In this document: positions 1-6,260 of the stretch, in pieces
Numbering within the stretch: position 1 is the first letter of the stretch
Layout: every line of letters starts with the position of its first letter
NCBI GenBank assembly: GCA_015767395.1
Contig: JADWMI010000110.1
Location: 1-7,566 of the forward strand
DNA length: 7,566 bases
DNA from: Bacteroidota bacterium
Lineage (GTDB): Bacteria > Bacteroidota > Bacteroidia > Flavobacteriales > Flavobacteriaceae
Reading direction: 5' to 3'
Notes under the pieces: model-generated
The model's input: the letters and a program-made list of their open reading frames with translations, nothing else
What the model was told of the DNA's origin: nothing
Database searches by the model: none
Translations under genes and position numbers: made by a program

Positions 1-453
1 GATTATCTTTGTTCGATTAATTATGCAATTCCAACTGATGCCGATGATTCAAATATTTATGTTACAGACGTTTTGTACACTCAAAAGGGTGTAGAATTTA
101 CTGAAAGCGCAATGATTGATTTGCTGATTAAAGATAACATTGGCGTTGCAGATATTGAACGATCACCAGGAACACGACTTTGGGCCGAAGCAATATCAAG
201 GGCGGTTATAAACACTTGCACGATTAACGTATTCAGCCAAACACACAACAAAGAATCAAGAATTTATACCAATAGTGCAACGGTAAACCGCAGATTAATA
301 TTCCCGGAAGATTGGCATATTAAATATCCGGAGTTTTTTAACCACGTTCGATTGTATAAAAAACTATTCAAAGCGAATAAAAATGATGATACTGCGGATG
401 CGTTAACCGGAGTAATTGAAATGTCAAATAAACGGCATTTCTACGTTGATTAA
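1..453 (+). CDS. terL: Terminase large subunit, C-terminal nuclease part (5' end outside window)
   Basis: The frame is open from base 1, so this is the last 150 residues of a longer protein; the TTG at 73 is not a real start. The fragment fits the RNase H-like nuclease domain of phage large terminases, which cuts concatemeric DNA at the start and end of headful or unit packaging. Visible signs are a strand ending in VTDVLYTQKG, then ADIERSPGTRLWA (a likely acidic catalytic position followed by the usual G...A helix), and near the C-terminus NDDTADALTG, which matches the DD..DA motif carrying the last metal-binding aspartate. The ATPase motor domain and first catalytic aspartate must lie upstream. 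The next gene is a portal protein, the usual partner. The family call is firm; the catalytic residue assignment is inferred from motif spacing. Confidence 0.9.
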   Translation, partial: DYLCSINYAIPTDADDSNIYVTDVLYTQKGVEFTESAMIDLLIKDNIGVADIERSPGTRLWAEAISRAVINTCTINVFSQTHNKESRIYTNSATVNRRLIFPEDWHIKYPEFFNHVRLYKKLFKANKNDDTADALTGVIEMSNKRHFYVD

Positions 454-479
454 TTAATTAAAAAAAAAGATTAACTTTG
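446..479 (+). promoter_or_regulatory. Bacteroidota-type promoter upstream of portal
   Basis: TTG at 446-448 and TAACTTTG at 472-479 are separated by 23 bases, matching the Flavobacterium/Bacteroides consensus TTG-N17-23-TAnnTTTG. The -33 element lies in the last codons of the terminase gene. Transcription would start near 485, leaving a leader of only about a dozen bases before the portal ATG at 498. The gap also contains an A-run (about 460-468) and a T-run just before the ATG. The motif is short and the spacer is at the upper limit, so this is a supported prediction only. Confidence 0.5.
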
Positions 480-497
480 TAAAAAGATTTTTTTCGA

Positions 498-1745
498 ATG
501 GGAATATTTTCAAATTGGTTTCAAGATAATACAGAAAGACCGGAAGTTTCGGTTTATCAAATAGGCTCAAATTTCGACATTGGCAAAACCGAAGGTGTAA
601 TTGATAAAGGTTACATTTCAAATGGTGATGTATATTCAATAGTTAAAAAGATAGCTGACAACGCAAAACACATTCCGCGTGAACTTTGGCGCAAAGATTC
701 TGATGATTGGGTAAAAGTTACTGAAGGTGATTTATATGAAATTGTAACCAAAAGACCAAACGACCAACAAAACATTCACGATTTTATAGAGCAATCCGTT
801 ACAAACTTATTAACAAAAGGCAATACATTTAGACGCGGCCGTAAAACTCCTGGATTCGGTGAAGCATTTCAAGAAATTATAATGGTGAATAATAACATTA
901 TAACCATTGATTGCAAGGTTGAAGATTTCAACTACATTCCTAAGCAATACAAATTGGAATTAGGAAAGAACAAATTAATTGTGCCGGTTGAAGATATGAA
1001 TCACGTTAAGTTTTACAATCCTTCAGATTATGGAATGAGTTCTTGTTTGGGCCTTTCACCGTTACAAGCTGGATTACTTTCATTGGTTGCTTCTAATGAT
1101 AACAAAACCGCACAATCTGTTTTGGTACGAAATCAAGGTATTCGCGGATTAATAACTTCACGTTCAGAACGCGCACAAACACCGGAAGAAAGAAATCAAA
1201 TCCAACAAGCAGCCGATAATAGAATGATGGGTGCAAGTAAATTTGGCAAAGCAATTGCAACTTCAGCGAATGTTGACTTTATCCAAATGGGAATGGATGC
1301 TACACAACTAAAGATAATTGAAAGCGCGGTGATGAAATTGCGTGACCTTTGTAATTTATACGGTGTTGATTCTTCACTCTTTAATGATCCAGCCAATAAG
1401 ACTTATAACAACAGAAAAGAAGCGGAAAAAGCAATGTTCACCAATGCAGTTATTCCGGTAAATGAAAAAGATATTCACAGTTTAAGCGAATGGTTGCTGC
1501 CAGGTTGGAATTTAAAAGATAATACAACGTATCAAATTAGGCAAAATCTTTCATCTATTCCGGTCCTTCACGAAGATGAAGATAAGAGAGCAGCGAAACA
1601 AGAAAAGATTAGCAAAATATTTATCAGTATATTAGAAGCGCAAATTTCAAATGAACAAAAAGTATTTTCATTAATGCGTTCACTTGATTATTCTGAAGAA
1701 GAAGCAAAAGAAATTGTTGGAAATGAAACACAAGAAATTGAGTAA
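498..1745 (+). CDS. Phage portal protein, HK97 family
   Basis: This 415-residue protein would form the dodecameric ring at one capsid vertex through which the terminase pumps DNA and to which the neck attaches. The length is normal for HK97-type portals. Typical signs are the N-terminal segment with DVYSIVKKIADNAKHIPREL (about 45-63), the GNTF turn (108-111), the LGLSPLQAGLLSL helix (184-196), the DFIQMGMDATQLKIIESA region (260-277), and YNNRKEAEKAMFTNAVIPV (303-321), a hallmark near the end of the family domain. The C-terminal 60 residues are charged and helical (EDEDKRAAKQEK, then SEEEAKEI). The ATG at 498 gives the normal N-terminus and follows an A/T-rich leader without a Shine-Dalgarno sequence. 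It sits between terminase and protease genes, the canonical order. Confidence 0.93.
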   Translation: MGIFSNWFQDNTERPEVSVYQIGSNFDIGKTEGVIDKGYISNGDVYSIVKKIADNAKHIPRELWRKDSDDWVKVTEGDLYEIVTKRPNDQQNIHDFIEQSVTNLLTKGNTFRRGRKTPGFGEAFQEIIMVNNNIITIDCKVEDFNYIPKQYKLELGKNKLIVPVEDMNHVKFYNPSDYGMSSCLGLSPLQAGLLSLVASNDNKTAQSVLVRNQGIRGLITSRSERAQTPEERNQIQQAADNRMMGASKFGKAIATSANVDFIQMGMDATQLKIIESAVMKLRDLCNLYGVDSSLFNDPANKTYNNRKEAEKAMFTNAVIPVNEKDIHSLSEWLLPGWNLKDNTTYQIRQNLSSIPVLHEDEDKRAAKQEKISKIFISILEAQISNEQKVFSLMRSLDYSEEEAKEIVGNETQEIE

Positions 1746-1815
1746 AGGACAAATTGAAAAGTTAAAGAAAGCAAAGATTAAATCTTTGAATGAAAATAAA
1801 CTGATTAAAAAATGA
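1723..1815 (+). CDS. Lysine-rich 30-residue mini-protein between portal and protease
   Basis: An ATG inside the last codons of the portal gene opens a 30-codon frame that ends in TGA at 1813-1815. It overlaps the portal gene by 23 bases and the protease start by four (ATGA), the usual arrangement for translational coupling. The predicted peptide begins MKHKKLSKGQIEKLKKAKIK, is about 40 percent lysine and contains no aromatic or cysteine residues; it would be a basic amphipathic helix. I do not recognise a family. It could be a small assembly factor bound to DNA or to acidic scaffold regions, or simply a reading frame that carries ribosomes from portal to protease. Without it a 66-base gap would separate those two genes, longer than most junctions in this block. 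Reality is plausible, not proven. Confidence 0.5.
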   Translation: MKHKKLSKGQIEKLKKAKIKSLNENKLIKK

Positions 1816-2618
1816 TTATAACCGGCAAAACATTCGCAACCAAAAAAGAAGAAATTGATTATCTTGTTAAACATAACAAGGAAATAATCGAGTTTAAAAA
1901 AGCGGTTGTGAAACATACAACACCAACAACAACGGAAATTGAAAATCCTTCAGTTGAATTTAAGGCTTTAAGCACTTCGAAAGAACACGATACTGATTCA
2001 ACTATCAAAAGAACGGTTATAGGCAACACTTATAATTGGCTTGATTCACACGGTGATGTTCATTTAGATGGTACTTTTGGAAAATCTATTTCAGAAAGGC
2101 AAGATAAGATTTGGCATTTACACGATCACGAACAAAAGATTACTGCGAAAGTTGGCAATCCTTCAAAGATTTATGAAGAAACGGTTGCCTGGTCCGATTT
2201 AGGAATTAAGAAAGCCGGAACAACAACCGCTTTAATGATGGATTCTAACATAAGAAAAGATTATAACAATTTGATATTCCAGGAATACAAGGACGGGAAT
2301 ATTGACCAACATTCGGTTGGAATGTATTACGTTAAAATAGATTTTGCGGTGAATGATAAGGACCACAAAGCGGAATTTAAAACTTGGAATGATAATATTG
2401 ACAAGATAGGAAACAAAGAAAAAGCCGAAGAATTAGGTTATTTCTATGCAGTCAAAGAAGCAAAATTAGTTGAAATTAGTGCGGTGTTACAAGGTAGTAA
2501 TGAATTAACACCAACAATTGAAGCAAAAGATATTGAGCCGGAGCAATCCACTCAACCGGAGCCGGAGCAATCCACTCAAAAAATAAACAATAATTTACGA
2601 AATAATTTTTTAATTTAA
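1812..2618 (+). CDS. Prohead maturation protease, S78/HK97 type
   Basis: A 268-residue serine protease of the caudovirus prohead family, which is packaged inside the immature shell, removes the capsid delta domain and then digests itself. The core spans about residues 65-235: GNTYNWLDSHGDVHLDGTF (71-89), the histidine cluster WHLHDHEQ (101-108) containing the likely catalytic His, QHSVGM (166-171) with the probable nucleophile Ser168, and KLVEISAVLQGSNELTP (218-234), the usual EIS.V..G.N..P end of the fold. Residues 1-60 are a charged, helical extension often seen in Bacteroidota phages. The last 30 residues are disordered and carry an eight-residue tandem repeat. The ATG at 1812 overlaps the stop of the upstream mini-gene. 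Portal lies upstream and capsid downstream, as expected. Confidence 0.9.
   Translation: MIITGKTFATKKEEIDYLVKHNKEIIEFKKAVVKHTTPTTTEIENPSVEFKALSTSKEHDTDSTIKRTVIGNTYNWLDSHGDVHLDGTFGKSISERQDKIWHLHDHEQKITAKVGNPSKIYEETVAWSDLGIKKAGTTTALMMDSNIRKDYNNLIFQEYKDGNIDQHSVGMYYVKIDFAVNDKDHKAEFKTWNDNIDKIGNKEKAEELGYFYAVKEAKLVEISAVLQGSNELTPTIEAKDIEPEQSTQPEPEQSTQKINNNLRNNFLI
2536..2580 (+). repeat. 24-bp tandem duplication in the protease tail
   Basis: Two identical 21-base copies start at 2536 and 2560, giving a 24-base period that keeps the reading frame. They encode EPEQSTQP followed by EPEQSTQK at residues 242-257 of the protease. Perfect identity suggests a recent slippage duplication in a tolerant, unstructured tail, so copy number may vary between relatives. 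Confidence 0.9.
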
Positions 2619-2629
2619 AATAAACAAAA

Positions 2630-3907
2630 ATGTTTACAAGAAAAAACGCTGAGGAAATCAGCAAAATGAGTGAAGTTGAAATAAACGACTATCACACCGC
2701 TTTAGAAAAGCACAGAGAAGAAAAAGAAACTGAATTGAACAAATCAATTTCAGAAAAAGCAAACGCAAGTGATGTTGCTGAATTAAAAACTTTGGTTGAA
2801 GGACTTAAAGTTTCTGAATTTGAAGCAATGAAATCTACTTTAAAAGCACAAGGTGCTGCAATGGCAAAATTAGTTGAGCAAGTAGAAATGTCAACTTCAA
2901 AAGAAGATATTTCATTCACAACCGCAGTTTTAAAAGGATTAAAAGAAAATTCTGATAGACTTGAAACGGTTTTAAAAGAAGGTGCCGGAACTATAAAACT
3001 TGAAATTAAAGCAAGTCAATCTGCTGCGGATATTACTTCCGGAACTGATTTTGCAACAATGGAAGGTGGAGTTGGCCAAATAGCAACAAGAGATGCATTG
3101 ATGAAATCTTTGTTTCCGGTTCAAGCTATTTCAAGCGAATATTTGAAATATAATGACCAGGAAACAATTGTAAGAGATGCAAAAAATGTTGCCGGTTGTG
3201 CTGCTTCAACGCATAATTCAAAAATCACTTGGCAAGTTAGAACGCTACAAATTAGTAAGGTGCGCGACTATGTGGACGTGTGCGTTGATATGATGGAAGA
3301 TTTTCCATACATAGAATCAGAAATCAGAAACCTTGTTTCAACTGATGTTGCTCTTAAAGTAGATCAACAACTTTTACTTGGGACCGGAGTTTACCCGGAA
3401 CTAAATTCAGTTGATGCGGTTGCTTCAACATTTGCTGCTGGAAGTTATGCTTTAGCAATACAAGATGCAACGCTTATCGACTTAATTAAAGTTGGTGCTG
3501 CTCAAATTTCTGACTTCGGACAAAACAACAAATTTATGGCAAACACGGTTTTATTAAATCCGGTTGATGCTATGAAAATGCAATTGTTAAAGAATGCTGA
3601 TGGAAATTATATGGTTCCTAATTGGATTACTTCTGATGGTGTTAATATCGGAGCAATGAGAGTTATTGCTAACCAATTAGTACCGGTTAATGAAGCGTAT
3701 ATTTTTGATTCTTCTAAAGGAACAATTTTCCAACGTAGAGGTGCAACGGTTGAATTAGCTTTTGAAAACAGAGAAAACTTTGAAAAAGAGTTGGTTACTG
3801 TTAAGGCTTACGAGCGTTTAAACTTCAGAGTTAGAAACGTAGATGCTAACGCATTTATGCACATTGCTTCAATTAGTCTTGCAGTTACTGCAATAACTAA
3901 ATTATAG
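2630..3907 (+). CDS. Major capsid protein, HK97 fold, with N-terminal delta domain
   Basis: A 425-residue shell protein. Residues 1-125 are charged and strongly helical with heptad character (KMSEVEINDYHTALEKHREE; LKTLVEGLKVSEFEAMKST) and correspond to the delta or scaffold region that the adjacent protease would remove. After a small-residue stretch (about 128-150: ASQSAADITSGTDFATMEGG) the HK97 core begins. Family-like segments include TDVALKVDQQLLLGTGVY (238-255), the A-domain stretch KFMANTVLLNPVDAMKMQLLKNADGNYMV (301-329), and the C-terminal ERLNFRVRNVDANAFMHI (395-412). No separate scaffolding gene is present, consistent with a fused delta domain. The ATG follows an A-rich leader typical of highly expressed Bacteroidota genes. 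A hairpin terminator-like element follows the stop. The exact cleavage site cannot be fixed from sequence alone. Confidence 0.92.
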   Translation: MFTRKNAEEISKMSEVEINDYHTALEKHREEKETELNKSISEKANASDVAELKTLVEGLKVSEFEAMKSTLKAQGAAMAKLVEQVEMSTSKEDISFTTAVLKGLKENSDRLETVLKEGAGTIKLEIKASQSAADITSGTDFATMEGGVGQIATRDALMKSLFPVQAISSEYLKYNDQETIVRDAKNVAGCAASTHNSKITWQVRTLQISKVRDYVDVCVDMMEDFPYIESEIRNLVSTDVALKVDQQLLLGTGVYPELNSVDAVASTFAAGSYALAIQDATLIDLIKVGAAQISDFGQNNKFMANTVLLNPVDAMKMQLLKNADGNYMVPNWITSDGVNIGAMRVIANQLVPVNEAYIFDSSKGTIFQRRGATVELAFENRENFEKELVTVKAYERLNFRVRNVDANAFMHIASISLAVTAITKL

Positions 3908-3927
3908 TAATAGTTTAATTTATAATC

Positions 3928-3957
3928 GCGCACTTCCTTCATTGGTTGTGCGCTTTT
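3928..3957 (+). terminator. Hairpin with T-run after the capsid gene
   Basis: GCGCAC at 3928-3933 pairs perfectly with GTGCGC at 3948-3953, followed by TTTT at 3954-3957. The 14-base loop may form a further CC/GG pair. The six G/C-rich pairs stand out in AT-rich DNA and start about 20 bases after the capsid stop. The T-run is short, so it is likely a leaky terminator or a 3'-end stabiliser of capsid mRNA rather than a full stop, since the downstream genes show no clear promoter of their own. Confidence 0.6.
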
Positions 3958-3977
3958 GTAGGTAAAAGAAAGAAGTT

Positions 3978-4163
3978 ATGGAAACCACAAAATTAGTTTT
4001 ATTAGTTGATCACAGAACACTCGGAAAAACCGGGACAATAATTGAAATGATTGATGATAATGTTTCAGCCTGGATTGATTCGGGAAAAGCAAAAAGATAT
4101 TCAAAAGGGAGTTCAAAACCAACTGAAAGCACAAAAGGAAAGAAAAGTAAAAAAAAAAAGTAG
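3978..4163 (+). CDS. Small hypothetical protein with basic C-terminal tail
   Basis: A 61-residue protein in two parts. Residues 4-41 form a compact beta-rich unit, TKLVLLVDHRTLGKTGTIIEMIDDNVSAWIDSGKAKRY, with the pattern G..G.iiEm.d..a..wi..GkA, which recalls the small phage proteins often encoded directly after the capsid gene. Residues 42-61 are a Ser/Lys-rich tail ending in five basic residues (KSKKKK). The tail could bind DNA or the acidic capsid interior, but no function is established. The final codons lie in an 11-base A-run at 4149-4159. The position between capsid and connector genes suggests a minor head or neck role. The family resemblance comes from general pattern memory, not a search. 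Confidence 0.7.
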   Translation: METTKLVLLVDHRTLGKTGTIIEMIDDNVSAWIDSGKAKRYSKGSSKPTESTKGKKSKKKK

Positions 4164-4197
4164 AACAAATAATTGATTTTATTTATACAAAATAACA

Positions 4198-4716
4198 ATG
4201 GCAATTTTACAACCTTCTGATTTTACAGATAATCCGATTTATAATATATCGTTAACGCTTCAAGCCGATTGTGAACTTGAAGCAATGATTGATGATGTTG
4301 AAAAGAATACTTTGCAAGAATTATTAGGCTGCGAATTATACACTTTATTCATTGCAGACTTAACGGTTGGCACTCCACAAGTTCCGCAAACGCAAATTTA
4401 TATTGATATATTTGATGCTTTTTGTTTCGATCACGTTCTTTGTGGTCCACAAACAAGCAAAGGAATGAAAGATTTGTTAATGGCTTACACTTATTTTGAA
4501 TGGCACCGATACAATTTAAACAAATCAACTTCAACCGGAATGGTGCGCGGTGATTCTGAAAATTCAAATTCAGTTCTTGCGGAAAGTTTCGGAACTTATG
4601 ACAAATATAATAGGGCCGTTGATAGTTACCGTTCAATCCAACAATATATTTACGATAATTCAACTCTTTATCCTACCTTTGAAGGAAGAAGAAAACTTTA
4701 TAATTCAGCAATATGA
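4198..4716 (+). CDS. Probable head-tail connector or adaptor protein
   Basis: A 172-residue, mostly helical protein. The N-terminus has PSDFTDNPIYNISL (6-19) and an acidic helix, ELEAMIDDVEKNTLQELLGCELYTLFIADL (27-56), in which a helix is followed by a short LLG turn as in gp6-like adaptors. A second helical block, SKGMKDLLMAYTYFEWHRYN (86-105), and a C-terminal helix ending IYDNSTLYPTFEGRRKLYNSAI complete it. These segments resemble uncharacterised Bacteroidota phage and prophage proteins placed after the capsid gene and commonly assigned to the neck. Adaptor proteins dock under the portal and bridge it to the tail. The downstream gene overlaps its stop by four bases (ATGA), implying coupled translation. 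The structural role is fairly likely; the specific adaptor label is inferred from position and helix content. Confidence 0.65.
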   Translation: MAILQPSDFTDNPIYNISLTLQADCELEAMIDDVEKNTLQELLGCELYTLFIADLTVGTPQVPQTQIYIDIFDAFCFDHVLCGPQTSKGMKDLLMAYTYFEWHRYNLNKSTSTGMVRGDSENSNSVLAESFGTYDKYNRAVDSYRSIQQYIYDNSTLYPTFEGRRKLYNSAI

Positions 4717-5042
4717 GCGCACCAATTACAATAACATTTCAATTTTCTGATGGTATTTCACACGATGCAAGTGTAACCGAAGCGAGTATTTCACAAGCAA
4801 TATGTTACAAATACGGTTGGAGTATTGCACCAACAATTGCCGGATTAGATGCAACACCAACCTATACAATTGAGGTTTCAAACAATAATATTGATTTCTT
4901 TCCTTACGATACACCGGTTGTTGATGCTTTAATTGGCCAGGCTTTCGATGACACACATTTAGATTGGTTGTATATTAGAATTAATTACGATGCTCAATTA
5001 AACACAACCGGAACAGTTGAATTTCCTTTAATACTTAAATAA
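4713..5042 (+). CDS. Small beta-rich structural protein, function unknown
   Basis: A 109-residue protein that starts inside the stop of the preceding gene (ATGA at 4713-4716), so the two are likely made in fixed proportion. It has alternating hydrophobic strands: PITITFQFSDG (4-14), PTYTIEVSNNNIDFFPYDT (49-67), DWLYIRINYDAQL (84-96) and TGTVEFPLIL near the C-terminus. There is no signal peptide, membrane segment or catalytic motif. The pattern of a phrase like EVSNN..FFPYDT followed by LYIRINYD resembles small immunoglobulin- or jelly-roll-like virion decorations, but I cannot name a family. Gene order, between the probable connector and the fibre-like protein, supports a virion role such as a neck, decoration or head-fibre base protein. 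Confidence 0.65.
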   Translation: MSAPITITFQFSDGISHDASVTEASISQAICYKYGWSIAPTIAGLDATPTYTIEVSNNNIDFFPYDTPVVDALIGQAFDDTHLDWLYIRINYDAQLNTTGTVEFPLILK

Positions 5043-5045
5043 ATT

Positions 5046-5921
5046 ATGGCATTACCGGTTATACATTTAGATAGAGCGCAACAAGCGGCATTTACCGGAT
5101 GGGCCGGTGAAGTATCAATTTACGCTGATTTGCCGGTTGCAACTTCGGTTGCTGGTGAATTTTGGATGGTATTAAATCCAACCGGTTCAAGATTCTTATT
5201 AAATTATAAGGCTGCCGGATTATATTTATCTGAAGCCGGAGTTTGGCGGAAAATAAATGATGCACAAATTCTTTTAAATGATAATCAATTTGCGGTTTAT
5301 AATGCAGCCGATAACTCAAAACAGATTGCATTTGATGTTTCAACAATAGCAACGGCAACAAAAAGAACTGCAACTTGGCCGGATAAGGATGGAACGGTTG
5401 CAATGACTTCTGATTTAGGTATTGGTAATTATGCACAAACTGCTCAAGGTCCAACAATCAACACAGTAGGTGAACAATCAATTGTTGGAAGTGGTGTTGG
5501 TAGTTTGTCGATTCCTGGAAACTTCTTCAGCGTTGGTGATTCTTTTCACGGTAAAATTGGCGGCCTTATAAATGCAACCGGTGGTGGCGGCCGTTCAGAA
5601 ATAACTTTAAATATTAAAACCGGAACAACTGTTTTAGCTTCAACCGGTGTTTTCGATTTAGATAATGCAACCAATCAAGGATGGGAATGTGAACTTGATT
5701 TTACTATTTCGGCAATAGGTGCAACCGGTACAATTTGCACGAATGGTAATTTCATTTATACGAAAGACAATAATAGGTCTGTATTTGGTTATATTTTCCA
5801 AGATCTTCAACCAATAGACACAACTGTTAGCAATACGTTAGATCTAACGGTTGAATGGAATGTTTTAAACGGTGGTGATGATATTTATTCAGCGAATTTT
5901 GTATTGTATAAAGTATTTTAA
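5046..5921 (+). CDS. Modular fibre-like virion protein (possible head fibre or receptor-binding)
   Basis: A 291-residue protein built from three recognisable parts. Residues 24-70 (SIYADLPVATSVAGEFWMV, then AGLYLSEAGVWRKI) match the short module of phage fibres that reads YaDLP...G.f..V......GLY.s.g.W. Residues 81-123 (QFAVYNAADNSKQIAFDVST, TATWPDKDGTVAMTSDL) match a second fibre linker module of the form dnsKQiaFd.s...t...rt.t.Pd.dGT. Residues 138-291 form a Gly/Thr-rich beta domain with SGVGSLSIPGNFF, SFHGKIGGL, a GGGG turn, and a final strand DDIYSANFVLYKVF, consistent with a trimeric jelly-roll-like head. The location among head genes, not after the tail tape measure, hints at a capsid-attached fibre. 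The virion location is inferred; the target ligand is unknown. Confidence 0.75.
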   Translation: MALPVIHLDRAQQAAFTGWAGEVSIYADLPVATSVAGEFWMVLNPTGSRFLLNYKAAGLYLSEAGVWRKINDAQILLNDNQFAVYNAADNSKQIAFDVSTIATATKRTATWPDKDGTVAMTSDLGIGNYAQTAQGPTINTVGEQSIVGSGVGSLSIPGNFFSVGDSFHGKIGGLINATGGGGRSEITLNIKTGTTVLASTGVFDLDNATNQGWECELDFTISAIGATGTICTNGNFIYTKDNNRSVFGYIFQDLQPIDTTVSNTLDLTVEWNVLNGGDDIYSANFVLYKVF

Positions 5922-5938
5922 TTTTAAAATTGTGTAGA

Positions 5939-6253
5939 ATGGAAACAACTTTTATTTTAAAGGATGTAATTTATATTGTTGTGGGGGTTGGTTCGGCTTT
6001 AGGTTTTTATTGGAAAATGGTAATGTCAGATAAAACGCAAGACCAAAAAATTAGTCAAATGAAAAAAGATATAGAAAAAAATGAAAATGTGATGTTCAAA
6101 AAGTTTTCCAACATTCATACAAGAATGGATAAAAACGAAGAAAAAAATAAAACTGAATTAGACGCGATCAATAAAGAATTGGCTGAAGTTAAAATTGGTA
6201 TTTCATCAATCAATGGAAAACTTGATATTCTTATAAAAAGTAACAACCTATAA
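5939..6253 (+). CDS. Single-span membrane protein with coiled coil, function unknown
   Basis: A 104-residue protein, taking the ATG at 5939; a TTG at 5930 would only add MCR and is less likely. Residues 7-27 (LKDVIYIVVGVGSALGFYWKM) form one hydrophobic span with small Gly/Ala residues. Residues 31-100 are highly charged and helical (KDIEKNENVM, RMDKNEEKNKTELDAINKELAEVK) with heptads ending in INGKLDILI. This architecture, a short N-terminus, one span and a cytoplasmic-like coiled coil, is shared by XhlA-type holin accessory proteins and by several uncharacterised small phage proteins. A lysis role is possible, but no endolysin is nearby and the gene sits inside a morphogenesis block. A minor virion role is an alternative. 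It starts 17 bases after the fibre gene and ends seven bases before the next. Confidence 0.75.
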   Translation: METTFILKDVIYIVVGVGSALGFYWKMVMSDKTQDQKISQMKKDIEKNENVMFKKFSNIHTRMDKNEEKNKTELDAINKELAEVKIGISSINGKLDILIKSNNL

Positions 6254-6260
6254 ACAAAAT

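Noticed and set aside
4..11. TATCTTTG, a match to the -7 promoter element.
   Set aside because: It lies within the terminase coding region with no upstream sequence to test for a -33 element; such an 8-mer with two free positions is expected by chance in AT-rich DNA.
3700..3707. TATTTTTG, a -7-like element within the capsid gene.
   Set aside because: It is inside coding sequence about 270 bases from the next start and lies upstream of the hairpin, so it is a poor candidate promoter.
4149..4200. Programmed frameshift fusing the small basic protein to the connector gene.
   Set aside because: Both alternative frames hit stops (TGA at 4174, TAA at 4193) before the connector ATG at 4198, so no fusion can form.
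4349..4663. A 104-codon open frame on the - strand opposite the connector gene.
   Set aside because: It lies wholly within a well-supported + strand gene, has no leader or promoter, and its composition looks like an antisense reading of that gene.
4550..4750. A 66-codon + strand frame overlapping the end of the connector gene.
   Set aside because: It is out of frame with two convincing genes joined by ATGA, and its Ile/Asn/Phe-rich translation has no structure expected of a real protein.
5930..5938. TTG start adding three residues to the membrane coiled-coil protein.
   Set aside because: The ATG at 5939 is more likely; the extra residues MCR add nothing recognisable.
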